Below are positions 24,874 through 34,040 of a DNA stretch of 64,000 nt, piece by piece (the first letter of the stretch is position 1; the number at the start of each line of letters is the position of its first letter). The position numbers and the translations under genes were made by a program. Origin of the DNA: Kribbella sp. CA-293567 (GTDB taxonomy: Bacteria > Actinomycetota > Actinomycetes > Propionibacteriales > Kribbellaceae). Location: positions 2,170,001-2,234,000 of the forward strand of contig NZ_CP114065.1 in assembly GCF_027627575.1 (NCBI RefSeq), written 5' to 3'. The notes beneath the pieces were generated by a model. The model saw nothing but the letters and a program-made list of their open reading frames with translations. It searched no databases and was not told where the DNA came from.

Positions 24874-25963
24874 CCTGGCCTCCTTGTGGGGCGTCGAGAT
24901 CCGGAAAGAAACGGGCGATCACACGCTCGGTGGCGTGACCGTCCTCCAAGTGGCAGAACACCTGCCGGAACGCCGAGTAGGCGTCCTGGTGCGCCGCGCT
25001 GACCCGGTCGAGGTCGAGCAGCGCGTCGACGACCTCCGAGCTGGTCCGCAGCAGCGGACCGGGCGCGTTGGCCGTCAGGTCGAAGTAGAACCCGCGCAAC
25101 TCGTCGCGGTAGTTCTCCAGATCGTAGGTGAACAGCAGGATCGGCCGCCCGGTGATGGCGAAGTCGAACATGGTGGAGGAGTAGTCGGTCACCAGCACGT
25201 CCGAGGCGGCGTACAGGTCGCGGATGTCGGGCTGGTCCGAGACGTCCACCACCGGCACACCCGGCGGTACGGCGAGGTGCTCGGCGACCAGGTTGTGCAC
25301 CCTCAGCAGCAGCACGTGGTCGTCCCCGAGCCGCCGCCCGAAGTCGTCCAGATCCAGCTGCAACGTGAAGTCCGGCTGGTCTGTCGAGAACACCTGGTCG
25401 TCCCGCCAGGTCGGCGCGTAGAGCACCGCGGTCACCCCGTCGGCGATGCCCAACTGCTCCCGTACTTCGGCGCGGACCTTCTCCTGCCGCGGTGAACTCA
25501 GCAGATCGTTGCGCGGATACCCGGTCTCGTGGACCTCACCGGAGAGCCCGAAGGCGTTCCGCAACCGCTCGGTGCTCGCACTGTTCGGTGACAGCAGGTG
25601 GTCCCAGCGCGCGACGTCCTGGTCGAGGTAGGCGAGCCGGCCCTCCGGCGCCCACCGGACGTCGTGGTGGATGCGCTTGAGCGGCGTACCGTGCCAGGTC
25701 TGCAGATAGACGGCCTCGGGCCGCTTCACCCAGTCGAGCGGAATGTGGTCGTTGGACACCACGACATCGGCGGCCTCCAGTGCCTTGATGCAGGCGGCGC
25801 TGCCGTGCTCCACAGTCGGTACGCCGAGCGGAAACCCGCGCTGGTGGGCCGGTCCGGCGAGCCACAGGTGCTCGTGGTTCGGCGCCCGGACGACAAGCTC
25901 CTCGTAGAGCGCGCGCGGGTTGTCGCAGTACCGGCCGTTGAAGGCGTTGTAGAGGATCTTCAT
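24860..25963 (-). CDS. CDP-glycerol glycerophosphotransferase-family polymerase (TagF/TagB-like)
   Basis: A 367-residue Glyphos_transf protein. Signature blocks are WHGTPLKRIHHD (His91), the HETGYPRNDLL segment, VLYAPTWRDD, LLLRVHN and DVLVTDYSSTMFDFA, the conserved donor-binding set. No transmembrane segment is seen, so it would work at the inner membrane face. These enzymes add polyol phosphates from CDP donors to teichoic acid chains. ATG at 25963 has GGAGGTGG a few bases ahead and overlaps the upstream phosphatase stop (ATGA). The neighbouring polyol dehydrogenase suggests the donor need not be CDP-glycerol. Confidence 0.87.
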   Translation of the reverse strand: MKILYNAFNGRYCDNPRALYEELVVRAPNHEHLWLAGPAHQRGFPLGVPTVEHGSAACIKALEAADVVVSNDHIPLDWVKRPEAVYLQTWHGTPLKRIHHDVRWAPEGRLAYLDQDVARWDHLLSPNSASTERLRNAFGLSGEVHETGYPRNDLLSSPRQEKVRAEVREQLGIADGVTAVLYAPTWRDDQVFSTDQPDFTLQLDLDDFGRRLGDDHVLLLRVHNLVAEHLAVPPGVPVVDVSDQPDIRDLYAASDVLVTDYSSTMFDFAITGRPILLFTYDLENYRDELRGFYFDLTANAPGPLLRTSSEVVDALLDLDRVSAAHQDAYSAFRQVFCHLEDGHATERVIARFFPDLDAPQGGQDDHR

Positions 25964-26748
25964 CGAACCACCTCCGCGGTCGGGGCCTGCTGATCGAGGG
26001 CGGGCAGCAGCAGCCCGGCGAGCTCGTCCCATGAGGAGACCACGGTCAGTACGCCGACGTCGTACAGTCCGGCGATTCGCTCCGCCCGCTCCGCGGCGGG
26101 AACGAACACCACGTTACCTACGGTCGGGCAGCCGGCCGCGACGGCAGAGCGGGCGCCCGGAAGCGAGTCCTCCACCGCAAGGCCGGCCGCCGGCTCGATG
26201 CCCAGCTGCTCGCACGCGTGCAGGTAGATCGCCGGGTCCGGCTTGCTAGTGGGCGTCGGGAGCGAGTCCTCGGCGGAGAACACCAGCTCGGCCGGGATGA
26301 GATCGGTCAGACCGGTCGCGGCCAGACAGGCGTGCAGCCGGACGAGTGCGCTGGAGCTGACCGCGGCCATCCGCAGCCGGCCCGCCAGGGCGGTCAAGGG
26401 CTCGATCACGGTCGCGTCCGGCGTGAGGGTGCGCCGGAGATGATCGGTCACGACCCGTTTCTCCTCCTCCACCCAGGCCTCCAGCTCCGGGACCTGGTCG
26501 ATGCCGTGCTGAGCCGCGAGCGCGAGCGCGGTCCGCCGGAACGTCATCCCGGTGGTGGCCAGCCGCAGCTCCTCGGCCGTGGGGATCTCGGTGACGCCGA
26601 GCCCGGTCAGGAACCGGCCGGTCACCTGGGCGGACGCGGCGAAGGCCGGTTCCTCGGAGGGGAACAGGTTGCCGTCGGCATCGCACAGCAGAACCTGCAC
26701 CGATCGCAGCACGGCCGGCGGGAGTGGGGTGGCGCTCAGTGGTGACAA
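25960..26748 (-). CDS. HAD-family sugar/polyol phosphatase or phosphomutase
   Basis: About 262 residues if the TTG at 26748 is used; GAGG lies eight bases ahead of it and no good ATG exists. The nucleophile motif is CDADGN (Asp23 and Asp25), followed by the helical cap, then SSSALVRLHACL and KPDPAIYLHACEQLG with AVEDSLPGARSAVAAG, the beta-phosphoglucomutase-like set. It overlaps the polyol dehydrogenase gene by 13 bases and the polymerase gene by four. In this operon it could dephosphorylate a polyol phosphate or recycle a by-product. A GTG further in is an alternative start. Confidence 0.82.
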   Translation of the reverse strand: MSPLSATPLPPAVLRSVQVLLCDADGNLFPSEEPAFAASAQVTGRFLTGLGVTEIPTAEELRLATTGMTFRRTALALAAQHGIDQVPELEAWVEEEKRVVTDHLRRTLTPDATVIEPLTALAGRLRMAAVSSSALVRLHACLAATGLTDLIPAELVFSAEDSLPTPTSKPDPAIYLHACEQLGIEPAAGLAVEDSLPGARSAVAAGCPTVGNVVFVPAAERAERIAGLYDVGVLTVVSSWDELAGLLLPALDQQAPTAEVVR

Positions 26749-28145
26749 AGAAGGGTCCTCATCGTCGAAGTGAGACCTCGGTGGTCGAGGTCGTTGATCA
26801 GCGTCTCGATCGTGCGGACGTCGTCGGGATGCTCGGCCAGATCGGCGAAGACGTCGGTCAGCGTCAGTACGGCAGTCGTCCCGGTCGCCGCCAGCGCGCG
26901 AAGCTCGGTCAACCGGGCGTCCTCGACCTCGATCGGCTCGCCACGCAGGCCGACGCCACGCAGGTAGCGCAGCCAGGCAGCGACGGCCAGCAGAAGCAGC
27001 TTCCGCGGCCGGTCCGCGGCTTGGGCGGCCCACAGCGAGGGCAGCAGATAGGCCGGCATCTTGGTCGAGCCGCGCCGGCACAGTCGCGGCAAGCCGTCGC
27101 CGACGGCCGGATTGCCGAACCGGTCGAGCAGCGTACGCCGGTACGCGTGCAGCTCCATTCCTGGCACGTCCTGCGGCAGCAGCGGCGCGATCTCGTCGCC
27201 GAGCAGGCGCGCGACGTACTGGGAGATGACGGGATCGGCCATCGCTTCGTCGGTCCGCCGATGGCCGGCCAGCGATCCGAGGTAGCCGAGGGCGCAGTGC
27301 GCGCCGTTGAGCATCCTGGTCTTGATCAGCTTGTACGGCGCCACGTCGTCGACGTACCGGACGCCGACCTGTTCCAGCGGCGGCCGCTGGTTGCTGAAGC
27401 GGTCCTCGATCACCCACTGGCTGAACGGTTCGGTGATCACCGGCCAGCCGTCGTCGACCTGGAACTCCCGCGCGATCCATCGCCGGTCCGCGGCGCTGGT
27501 GACCGGCGTGATCCGGTCCACCATGCTGTCGGGGAAGGCCACCGTCCGGTCGATCCAGGCAGCCAGCCCGGTACTGCGCGCCCGGGCCGCGGCGATGACC
27601 GCGCGGCGCGTGGCTGCTCCGTTGTCGGGCAGGTTGTCGCAGGACAGCACGGTGAAGGGAGCGATACCGCGCTGCCGCCGCAGTTCCAGACCGGCCGCGA
27701 TCACGCCGAAGACCGACGGCCGGCCTGCAGTTCCGTCGGCGGCGTACCCGTCTCCGGTGATGGTCAGGGTGACCAGCCGGACCCGTGGGTCGGCCAGCCG
27801 GGCCAGGACGGCGGCGCGTTCCTCGGCCAGCAACAGGTACTCGACCATGACGCCCACGACCCGGGCGGTGCTGGCGGTCGATCCGCGCTCGACGACCGTG
27901 AAGAGATTGTCCTGGCCGCTGAGCACCTGGCCCATTCGCGGACTGCTGATCCCGACCCCGATCACGCCCCAGTCGCGCTCCTGCAGGCCGGCGAGCCGGT
28001 CGAAGTAGGTCAACTGGTGAGCGCGGTGGAAGCCGCCGACGCCGAAGTGCACCACGGCCGGGGTCAGCGCCGTCCGGTCGTAAGCCGGCAGATCGACCCG
28101 CGAGACGGGGCTGAGGAAAGTCGACGGGGTGAACTGAAGAGTCAT
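26736..28145 (-). CDS. Mannitol dehydrogenase-family polyol dehydrogenase
   Basis: A 469-residue long-chain dehydrogenase of the MtlD/UxuB/arabinitol dehydrogenase family. The N-terminal Rossmann segment is VVHFGVGGFHRAHQ. The catalytic motif K-x4-N-x2-H is KTRMLNGAH at 275-283 (Lys275, Asn280, His283). These enzymes interconvert ketoses and polyols, or their phosphates. AAGGAG lies four bases before the ATG. It is the first gene of the four-gene overlapping operon down to 24106, so it is the likely source of the polyol used by the cytidylyltransferase. Confidence 0.87.
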   Translation of the reverse strand: MTLQFTPSTFLSPVSRVDLPAYDRTALTPAVVHFGVGGFHRAHQLTYFDRLAGLQERDWGVIGVGISSPRMGQVLSGQDNLFTVVERGSTASTARVVGVMVEYLLLAEERAAVLARLADPRVRLVTLTITGDGYAADGTAGRPSVFGVIAAGLELRRQRGIAPFTVLSCDNLPDNGAATRRAVIAAARARSTGLAAWIDRTVAFPDSMVDRITPVTSAADRRWIAREFQVDDGWPVITEPFSQWVIEDRFSNQRPPLEQVGVRYVDDVAPYKLIKTRMLNGAHCALGYLGSLAGHRRTDEAMADPVISQYVARLLGDEIAPLLPQDVPGMELHAYRRTLLDRFGNPAVGDGLPRLCRRGSTKMPAYLLPSLWAAQAADRPRKLLLLAVAAWLRYLRGVGLRGEPIEVEDARLTELRALAATGTTAVLTLTDVFADLAEHPDDVRTIETLINDLDHRGLTSTMRTLLCHH

Positions 28146-28147
28146 AG

Positions 28148-28217
28148 GGCTCCTTCTGTGCAGGCTCCCGAACCCTGCTGCCCAACGCCCGGACCAGACC
28201 GGTTCCCTCCGGGAGCC
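28148..28217 (-). promoter_or_regulatory. Leader with alternative pairings around the polyol operon ribosome binding site
   Basis: On the minus strand GGCTCCCG (28217-28210) can pair with CGGGAGCC (28170-28163), an 8-bp stem with a 39-base loop. The same GGCTCC can instead pair with GGAGCC inside the ribosome binding site AAGGAGCC (28148-28153). The two pairings exclude each other. This is a sequence observation; no known riboswitch class fits. Confidence 0.3.
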
Positions 28218-28229
28218 GGCGTCAAACGT

Positions 28230-28532
28230 CTACGGGCGGGGATTCGTACGGCGCCAGCGCGGTCCCAGGTCGGCGGTTCGCCGGCCCGCCACCGAGGCAC
28301 AGCGGGGGCACTGCCGGTCCACTTCGTCCGCCGCGCCGCCGGTCTCGACGAACGTGTCCTCCCAGGCGACGTGGGAGAAGCGGCGCAACTGAGCTCGATG
28401 CAGCGGCAGGCCGCAGACCGTCTGGTTCAGCCCACGTTCCCAGGCGTGCACCTCGCCGGCCGGAAGCCGGTTCCCGTCCTCGTCGCTCCACTGACTCGTC
28501 GCTGCCACGGCATACCGCCGTCGTCCTGCCAT
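28230..28532 (-). CDS. Small conserved actinobacterial protein with Cys pairs
   Basis: A 100-residue protein. A central HAWERGLNQTVCGLPLHRAQ block and a later CPRC provide three cysteines and nearby histidines that could bind one zinc. It resembles small hypothetical proteins of streptomycetes that contain the HAWERGL...CGLPLHR block, and this is the basis for calling the frame real. It starts 98 bases from the divergent NADH dehydrogenase and ends 84 bases before the polyol operon on the same strand. Function unknown. Confidence 0.7.
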   Translation of the reverse strand: MAGRRRYAVAATSQWSDEDGNRLPAGEVHAWERGLNQTVCGLPLHRAQLRRFSHVAWEDTFVETGGAADEVDRQCPRCASVAGRRTADLGPRWRRTNPRP

Positions 28533-28630
28533 CGGCGCGCTCCTTCCGGATCAGGGGACCTCGCGGCGCATCTTCGCGCCGGGTTCGGGTACCCGGCGCA
28601 GGACCCACTCACGCGAACGGGAGGCTTCTC

Positions 28631-29980
28631 ATGGCGACCGACGATCCGCAGCGGACTGCGGCCGACCCGACCGGCGGCAGACCTCAAGTCGTTGTCGTGG
28701 GCGGCGGTTTCGGTGGCCTTCAGGCGGTCCGTGGTCTGCGACGTGCCGACGTCGACGTGCTGCTGATCGACCGGACCAACCACCACCTGTTCCAGCCGTT
28801 GCTCTACCAGGTGTCCACCTCGCTGCTGGCTCCCGGCGACATCGCGCCGGCGTTGCGCCGGGTCCTGGCCGGGCAGCGCAACGCGCGGGTGCTGCTCGGT
28901 GAGGCGACCGGGGTGAACCCGGTCGGCAAGACCGTTCAGGTGCGGTTGGCCGACGGCACCGGGCGGGACGTTCCGTACGACCACCTGGTGCTCGCGACCG
29001 GCTCCGAGCCCAGCTACTTCGGCCACCCCGAGTGGGCTCGCGACGCGTTGCCGATGAAGACGATCGATCAGGCGGTCGAGCTGCGGAACCGGCTGATCCA
29101 CGCCTTCGAGGCGGCGGCGGTGGCCGATGATCGCGACGAGCGGTGCGAATGGATGACCTTCGTGGTGATCGGCGCCGGCCCGACCGGCGTCGAGCTGGCG
29201 GGTCAGCTGGCCGCGATGGCCCGGCGTACCCTGCGCGACCAGTTCCGCGATCTCGATCTGAGCGAGGTGCGGATCGTGCTCGCCGACGGCGCCGACAGTG
29301 TGCTCGGCGCCTTCCCCGAGAAGCTGCGCCGGCACACCCAGCGGCGGCTGGAGAAACTGGGCGTCGAGATCGTCCTGGGGGCGTTCGCGACCGGCGTCGA
29401 TCCGGAGAAGGTCACCTTGAAGGCGGGTGGGGCGGAGCGGGAGATCCGCGGCCGGACCATCCTGTGGACGGCCGGCGTCCAGGCGTCACCGCTGACCCGC
29501 GACCTGGCCAAGTCGCTCGGCGCCGAGACCGACCGCGGCGGCCGGGTGGTGGTGGGCCGGGACTGCCGGCTGCCGGGCCGGCCGGAGATCTTCGTGATCG
29601 GCGACGCGGCCAACCTGGACGACCTGCCCGGGATCGCCGAACCGGCCATGCAGGAAGGCAAGTACGTCGCCAAGGTGATCCGCCGCGGTCTCGACGGGCA
29701 GTCCACGGTCAAACCGTTCAAGTACCTCGATCTGGGCACCATGGCGACCATCTCACCGGGGGACGCCGTCGCCGACATCCGCGGCCTGCGCCTGAGCGGG
29801 CTGATCGGCAAGGTCGCCTGGGCCGGCGTCCATCTCGCGTTCCTGGTCGGCTGGGGCAACCGGGCGTCGGTCCTGACCACCTGGTTCGCCACCACCTTCA
29901 ACGGCACCCGCCGCCAGCAGGTGATGCTCGGCGGGCCGACTACGCGCAAACCGACGACGACCGCGAGCCCGAAGGCCTGA
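28631..29980 (+). CDS. ndh: Type II NADH dehydrogenase (NDH-2)
   Basis: A 449-residue flavoprotein. The FAD-binding motif is VVVVGGGFGGLQAVRGLR (about 19) and the NADH-binding motif VVIGAGPTGVELAGQLA, with conserved HHLFQPLLYQV and the GDAANLDDLPGIAEPAMQEG flavin-phosphate region (only short blocks given). The C-terminal hydrophobic stretch (LIGKVAWAGVHLAFLVGW) anchors it to the membrane. It passes electrons from NADH to menaquinone without pumping protons. GGGAGG lies about seven bases before the ATG. It converges on the fucose operon with a 24-base gap. Confidence 0.9.
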   Translation: MATDDPQRTAADPTGGRPQVVVVGGGFGGLQAVRGLRRADVDVLLIDRTNHHLFQPLLYQVSTSLLAPGDIAPALRRVLAGQRNARVLLGEATGVNPVGKTVQVRLADGTGRDVPYDHLVLATGSEPSYFGHPEWARDALPMKTIDQAVELRNRLIHAFEAAAVADDRDERCEWMTFVVIGAGPTGVELAGQLAAMARRTLRDQFRDLDLSEVRIVLADGADSVLGAFPEKLRRHTQRRLEKLGVEIVLGAFATGVDPEKVTLKAGGAEREIRGRTILWTAGVQASPLTRDLAKSLGAETDRGGRVVVGRDCRLPGRPEIFVIGDAANLDDLPGIAEPAMQEGKYVAKVIRRGLDGQSTVKPFKYLDLGTMATISPGDAVADIRGLRLSGLIGKVAWAGVHLAFLVGWGNRASVLTTWFATTFNGTRRQQVMLGGPTTRKPTTTASPKA

Positions 29981-30004
29981 ACTCGCGGTCGCCGAACATC
30001 GCCG

Positions 30005-30970
30005 TCAGCCTGGCGTCGGTGCATCCTCACGAAGCAGCCCGGCCGCTTTCAGGGCCGGCCAAATCGCCTCCGGTACTTCGGTGCGGGCGAGCGCCGCGTT
30101 GGTCCGGACTTCTGCCGCGGTCCGGCAGCCGACGGCGATACCTGCCACCGCGGGATGGAAAAGCGGGAACTTGAGCGCTACCGCGGGCAACGTGACCTCA
30201 TGCGCCTCGCAGACGTCGGCCAGCTTGTTCGCCTTCTCCAGCAAGGCGGCGGGCGCCGGTGCGTAGTTGAAGGTCGCGTCGGCGGGTGGCCGTGGCCGGG
30301 ACAGCAGGCCGGAGTTGAAGATGCCCACGGCAACTACCTGGACGTCGTTCTCGAGGCAGGCGGGCAGCACGTCGTCCAGACCGTCCGGATCCAGGACGGT
30401 GTACCGGCCGGCCAGCATGATGACGTCGAGGTCGACCTCCCGGACGAAACGGGTCAGCATCGCCGTCTGGTTCATGCCGGCGCCGAGCGCGCCGATCACG
30501 CCTTGTTCCCGGAGTTCGATCAGGGCCGGAAACGCGGTCGCCACCGCCTTGTCGTAGTGGTCGTCCGGGTCGTGGACGAAGACGACGTCGAGCCGGTCGG
30601 TGCCCAGTCGCCGCAACGAGTCCTCAATGCTCCGCAGAACGCCGTCCCGGCTGAAGTCCCAGCGGCGACGACGGTTCGAGACCACCGCGAACCCCTCGCC
30701 GTCCGGCTCCGGAGTGTCGGCCTCGTAGATGATCCGCCCGACCTTGGAGGACAGCACGTACTCCGCTCGCGGCTTCCCGGCGAGCCCGGCGCCGAGCCGT
30801 TCCTCGGCCAGACCGAGACCGTAGTGCGGAGCAGTGTCGAAGTACCGCCAGCCTTCGTCCCAGGCAGCCTGCACGGTCGCCACCGCCTCGGCGTCCGGCA
30901 CGGGGGAGAAGAGCCCGGCCAGCGGTGCCCCGCCGAGCCCGATCCGGTTGCCGTCGGCGAAGAGCTTCAT
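30005..30970 (-). CDS. Aldo/keto reductase, L-fucose/aldose 1-dehydrogenase type
   Basis: A 321-residue TIM-barrel oxidoreductase. Conserved positions are GLGGAPLAGLF, the catalytic YFDTAPHYG with Asp and Tyr, and FVHDPDDHYDKAV. The sequence type is that of D-threo-aldose/L-fucose dehydrogenases and pyridoxal 4-dehydrogenase. It is the last gene of an operon that begins with an L-fuconate dehydratase and overlaps the preceding SDR by four bases (ATGA), so L-fucose oxidation to L-fuconolactone is the best guess. Confidence 0.83.
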   Translation of the reverse strand: MKLFADGNRIGLGGAPLAGLFSPVPDAEAVATVQAAWDEGWRYFDTAPHYGLGLAEERLGAGLAGKPRAEYVLSSKVGRIIYEADTPEPDGEGFAVVSNRRRRWDFSRDGVLRSIEDSLRRLGTDRLDVVFVHDPDDHYDKAVATAFPALIELREQGVIGALGAGMNQTAMLTRFVREVDLDVIMLAGRYTVLDPDGLDDVLPACLENDVQVVAVGIFNSGLLSRPRPPADATFNYAPAPAALLEKANKLADVCEAHEVTLPAVALKFPLFHPAVAGIAVGCRTAAEVRTNAALARTEVPEAIWPALKAAGLLREDAPTPG

Positions 30971-31719
30971 GACCGGGCTGCCGGGAGGCGCAGGTTCTGC
31001 ATGCCGCCGTCGACGGCGAGCGCGGTACCGGTGGTCGAGCCGGACAGCGGGCTGGCCAGGTAGGCGATCGCCGCGGCGACCTCGTCGGCCGAGACCAGGC
31101 GGCCCATCGGCTGGCGGGCCTCCAGCGCCGAGCGCTCGGCGGCCGGGTCGGTCGCGACGTCGAGCAGCCGCCCGACCCACGGGGTGTCCGCCGTACCGGG
31201 GTTGACGCAGTTGACGCGGATGCCCTCACGGACGTGATCGGCAGCCATCGCCATGGTCAGCGCCAGGACCGCGCCCTTGCTCGCGCTGTACAACGCGCGG
31301 TTCGGCAGCCCTGCCGTCGCGGCGATCGAGCACGTGTTGACGATCGCCGCCGCCGACGATCGGCGCAGATAGGGCAGGGTGGCGCGGGTGACCCGCGCGA
31401 TCCCGACGACGTTCACGTCGAGGACCCGGTGCCACTCCTCGTCGTCGTTGCCCGCGACCGTGCCCTGCGCGCCGATCCCCGCGTTGTTGACCAGGATGTC
31501 GATGCCGCCGAGCTGCAACGCCGCCGCCGAGACCGCGTCGCGGACCGAGCCGTCGTCGCTCACGTCCGCGGCGATGCCGGTCAGCGGGGCGGGGACGTCG
31601 GGCAACAGGTCGAAGACGACCACCTCGGCGCCGCGGGCCGCGAGCAGGGTGGCCGCGGCCAGGCCGATCCCGGAGGCTCCTCCGGTCACCACGGCCTTGA
31701 GGCCGGCGAAATCCGTCAC
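30967..31719 (-). CDS. SDR-family dehydrogenase of the L-fucose branch
   Basis: A 250-residue classical short-chain dehydrogenase. The cofactor loop is [12 protein letters not shown], the active site has Ser and YSASK (Tyr and Lys), and NNAG is present. In the non-phosphorylated L-fucose route an SDR oxidises 2-keto-3-deoxy-L-fuconate; alternatively it could be an L-fucose dehydrogenase. The GTG start overlaps the fuconate dehydratase stop (GTGA), and its stop overlaps the aldo/keto reductase start. Confidence 0.82.
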   Translation of the reverse strand: MTDFAGLKAVVTGGASGIGLAAATLLAARGAEVVVFDLLPDVPAPLTGIAADVSDDGSVRDAVSAAALQLGGIDILVNNAGIGAQGTVAGNDDEEWHRVLDVNVVGIARVTRATLPYLRRSSAAAIVNTCSIAATAGLPNRALYSASKGAVLALTMAMAADHVREGIRVNCVNPGTADTPWVGRLLDVATDPAAERSALEARQPMGRLVSADEVAAAIAYLASPLSGSTTGTALAVDGGMQNLRLPAARS

Positions 31720-33050
31720 TTGTCGCTCTCCTTCGTCTGCTCGGCGGTTGCCAGCTCGGTCCAGATCTTGCCAGCCGGGTACCGGTAGTCGCACAGCGTC
31801 GTCGCGTCCATCTCGGCGCTGAACCCCGGCCGGGTCGGCGCGACATAGTTCCCGGCTTGGATCACGACCGGTTCCAGAAAGTGTTCGTGCAGGTGGTCGA
31901 CGAACTCGATCACCCGGTTCTCGGTGCTGCCACTGACCGCGACCAGGTCGAACATCGACAGGTGCTGAACCAGCTCACACAGTCCCACCCCGCCGGCGTG
32001 CGGGCACACCGGTACGCCGAACTTCGCCGCCAGCAGCAGGATCGCGATGTTCTCGTTGACGCCGGCCACCCGGGCCGAGTCGATCTGCAGGAAGGACAGC
32101 GACCCGGCCTGCAGCAACTGCTTGAACACCACCCGGTTCTGCACGTGCTCACCGGTCGCGATCCGGACCGGCGCGACCGCCTTCGCGATCGCGGCGTGCC
32201 CGAGGATGTCGTCCGGGCTGGTCGGCTCCTCCACCCACCACACGTCGTACGGTGCCAGCGCCTCGATCCAGGCGATCGCGTCGGCGACGTCCCAGCGCTG
32301 GTTGGCGTCGATGGCGATCCGGAACTCCGGGCCGACCGCCTCGCGGGCCAGCCGCATCCGGCGGACGTCGTCGTCGAGGTTCGCGCCGACCTTGAGCTTG
32401 ATCTGGGTGAACCCCTCGGCCACCGCTTCGTGGCACAGCCGGACCAGTTTCGCGTCGTCGTACCCGAGCCACCCGGGAGTGGTCGTGTACGCCGGATAGC
32501 CCTGCTCCCGCAGCAACTTCTCGCGCTCTGCCCGGCCGGGCAGAGCGGCGTACAGGATCTCCAGGGCCTCGTCGCGGGTGAGCGCGTCGGTCAGGTAGCG
32601 GAAGTCGACCAGGTCGACGATCTGCTCGGGGGAGAGGTCGGACAGCAGCTTCCACAGCGGTACGCCGGCGCGCTTGGCGGCCAGGTCCCAGACGGCGTTG
32701 ACGACCGCGCCGATCGCCATGTGCATGACGCCCTTCTCCGGGCCGAGCCAGCGTAACTGCGAGTCGTGGACCAAGGACTTCCAGAAACCCCCGAGGTCGT
32801 TCAGCGTCGCCTCCACGTCCAGGCCGATCACGTGGTCGCGCAGCGCCTCGATCGCCGCGGTCTGCACGTCGTTGCCGCGGCCGATGGTGAAGGCGAACCC
32901 GTGCCCCTCCAGTCCGTCGCCGGCGTCGGTGCGCAGGATCAGGTACGCCGCGGAGTAGTCGGGGTCGGCGTTCATCGCGTCGGAGCCGTCCAGGTCCAGC
33001 GACGTGGGGAAGCGGACGTCGTAGGTCTCAACCTCGGAGAAACGCGGCAT
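31716..33050 (-). CDS. fucD: L-fuconate dehydratase
   Basis: A 444-residue member of the enolase superfamily (mandelate-racemase subgroup). Characteristic blocks include IKLKVGAN with the KxK catalytic lysines, IDANQRWDV with the first metal-binding Asp, [25 protein letters not shown] and [16 protein letters not shown]. These match characterised L-fuconate dehydratases closely. It converts L-fuconate to 2-keto-3-deoxy-L-fuconate. It is the first gene of a three-gene overlapping operon. A 12-bp palindrome lies 42 bases upstream. A lactonase and the final hydrolase are not in this window. Confidence 0.92.
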   Translation of the reverse strand: MPRFSEVETYDVRFPTSLDLDGSDAMNADPDYSAAYLILRTDAGDGLEGHGFAFTIGRGNDVQTAAIEALRDHVIGLDVEATLNDLGGFWKSLVHDSQLRWLGPEKGVMHMAIGAVVNAVWDLAAKRAGVPLWKLLSDLSPEQIVDLVDFRYLTDALTRDEALEILYAALPGRAEREKLLREQGYPAYTTTPGWLGYDDAKLVRLCHEAVAEGFTQIKLKVGANLDDDVRRMRLAREAVGPEFRIAIDANQRWDVADAIAWIEALAPYDVWWVEEPTSPDDILGHAAIAKAVAPVRIATGEHVQNRVVFKQLLQAGSLSFLQIDSARVAGVNENIAILLLAAKFGVPVCPHAGGVGLCELVQHLSMFDLVAVSGSTENRVIEFVDHLHEHFLEPVVIQAGNYVAPTRPGFSAEMDATTLCDYRYPAGKIWTELATAEQTKESDK

Positions 33051-33091
33051 GCGGGGATCCGTTCTGGGCAGTGATCCGGTCAGTCCCGTAG

Positions 33092-33103
33092 ATCCTATAG
33101 GAT
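33092..33103. promoter_or_regulatory. Palindromic operator ahead of the fucose operon (GntR type)
   Basis: ATCCTATAGGAT is a perfect 12-bp palindrome located 42-53 bases upstream of the fucD ATG. AT-rich TCCTATAGGA cores are typical of FadR/GntR operators that control sugar-acid genes in actinobacteria. It stands out in GC-rich surroundings. The next gene on the other strand starts 62 bases away. Confidence 0.6.
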
Positions 33104-33164
33104 ATCTGCCAGATCGGGTACGGGCTTCCGAACTGCCGCGGGCCCCGATGGATAGAGTCGGGAC

Positions 33165-34040
33165 GTGGCGGACGACGGGGTACTGCGGTTGGGCGGGCGC
33201 AGCTTCGCGCCCGGCGAGTTCGCGCTGATGGCGATCGTGAACCGGACGCCGGACTCCTTCTTCGACCGGGGCGCGACCTTCGCCACCGACGCGGCGTACG
33301 AGGCGATCGACCGGGCGGTGGCCGACGGCGCGGACCTGGTCGACATCGGCGGCGTGAAAGCCGGCTACGGCGAGCCGGTCAGCGAGGAGGAGGAGCTCCG
33401 CCGCACGGTCGGCTTCGTGGCCGGCATCCGGGAGCGGCATCCCGGCCTCGTGATCAGCGTCGACACCTACCGCAGCGCGGTGGCCCGCCGGGTCGGCGCG
33501 GCCGGCGCGAATCTCATCAACGACACCTGGGCCGGTTCCGACCCCGCGATGCCGGCCGCCGCGGCCGAGGTCGGCGCCGGCCTGGTCTGCAGCCATGTCG
33601 GCGGCCTCACCCCACGGACGGATCCGCACCGGACGGCGTACGCCGATGTCGTGGCCGACGTGATCGCCACCACCACCCGCCTGGCCGAGCGCGCGGTCGC
33701 CGAAGGGGTCGACCGCGACGCGATCGTGATCGACCCGACCCACGACTTCGGCAAGAACACCCTGCAGTCGCTCGAGCTGACCCGCCGGCTGGACGAACTG
33801 GCCGCGACCGGCTGGCCCGTCCTGGTCGCCGTCTCCAACAAGGACTTCATCGGCGAGACGCTCGACCTGCCGCCCGGCCTGCGAGGCAACGGCACGCTCG
33901 CCGCGCTGAGCATCTCCGCCTGGCTGGGCGCCCGGGTCTTCCGCGTCCACGACGTCCCCGCCGCCCGGCAGGCCCTCGACCTGATCGCCGTACTGCGGGG
34001 CGCCGCCCTGCCCGCTGGAACCCGGAGGAGCCTGGCTTGA
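33165..34040 (+). CDS. folP2: Dihydropteroate synthase homologue, FolP2 type
   Basis: A 291-residue TIM barrel of the dihydropteroate synthase family. Blocks [55 protein letters not shown] and [13 protein letters not shown] follow the FolP2 pattern known from mycobacteria, where the paralogue lacks normal dihydropteroate synthase activity. The GTG start is used. The stop overlaps the start of the following reductase (TTGA), so the two are coupled. The role in folate or another pterin-like reaction is uncertain. Confidence 0.88.
   Translation: MADDGVLRLGGRSFAPGEFALMAIVNRTPDSFFDRGATFATDAAYEAIDRAVADGADLVDIGGVKAGYGEPVSEEEELRRTVGFVAGIRERHPGLVISVDTYRSAVARRVGAAGANLINDTWAGSDPAMPAAAAEVGAGLVCSHVGGLTPRTDPHRTAYADVVADVIATTTRLAERAVAEGVDRDAIVIDPTHDFGKNTLQSLELTRRLDELAATGWPVLVAVSNKDFIGETLDLPPGLRGNGTLAALSISAWLGARVFRVHDVPAARQALDLIAVLRGAALPAGTRRSLA

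Noticed and set aside
24106-28145. The polyol operon as a recently acquired island.
   Set aside because: Its GC content and start-codon habits look like the flanks by eye, and no integrase, tRNA or direct repeats border it.
26724-28766. A 680-codon plus-strand open frame opposite the polyol dehydrogenase.
   Set aside because: It runs antisense to a gene with intact catalytic motifs and has a biased composition.
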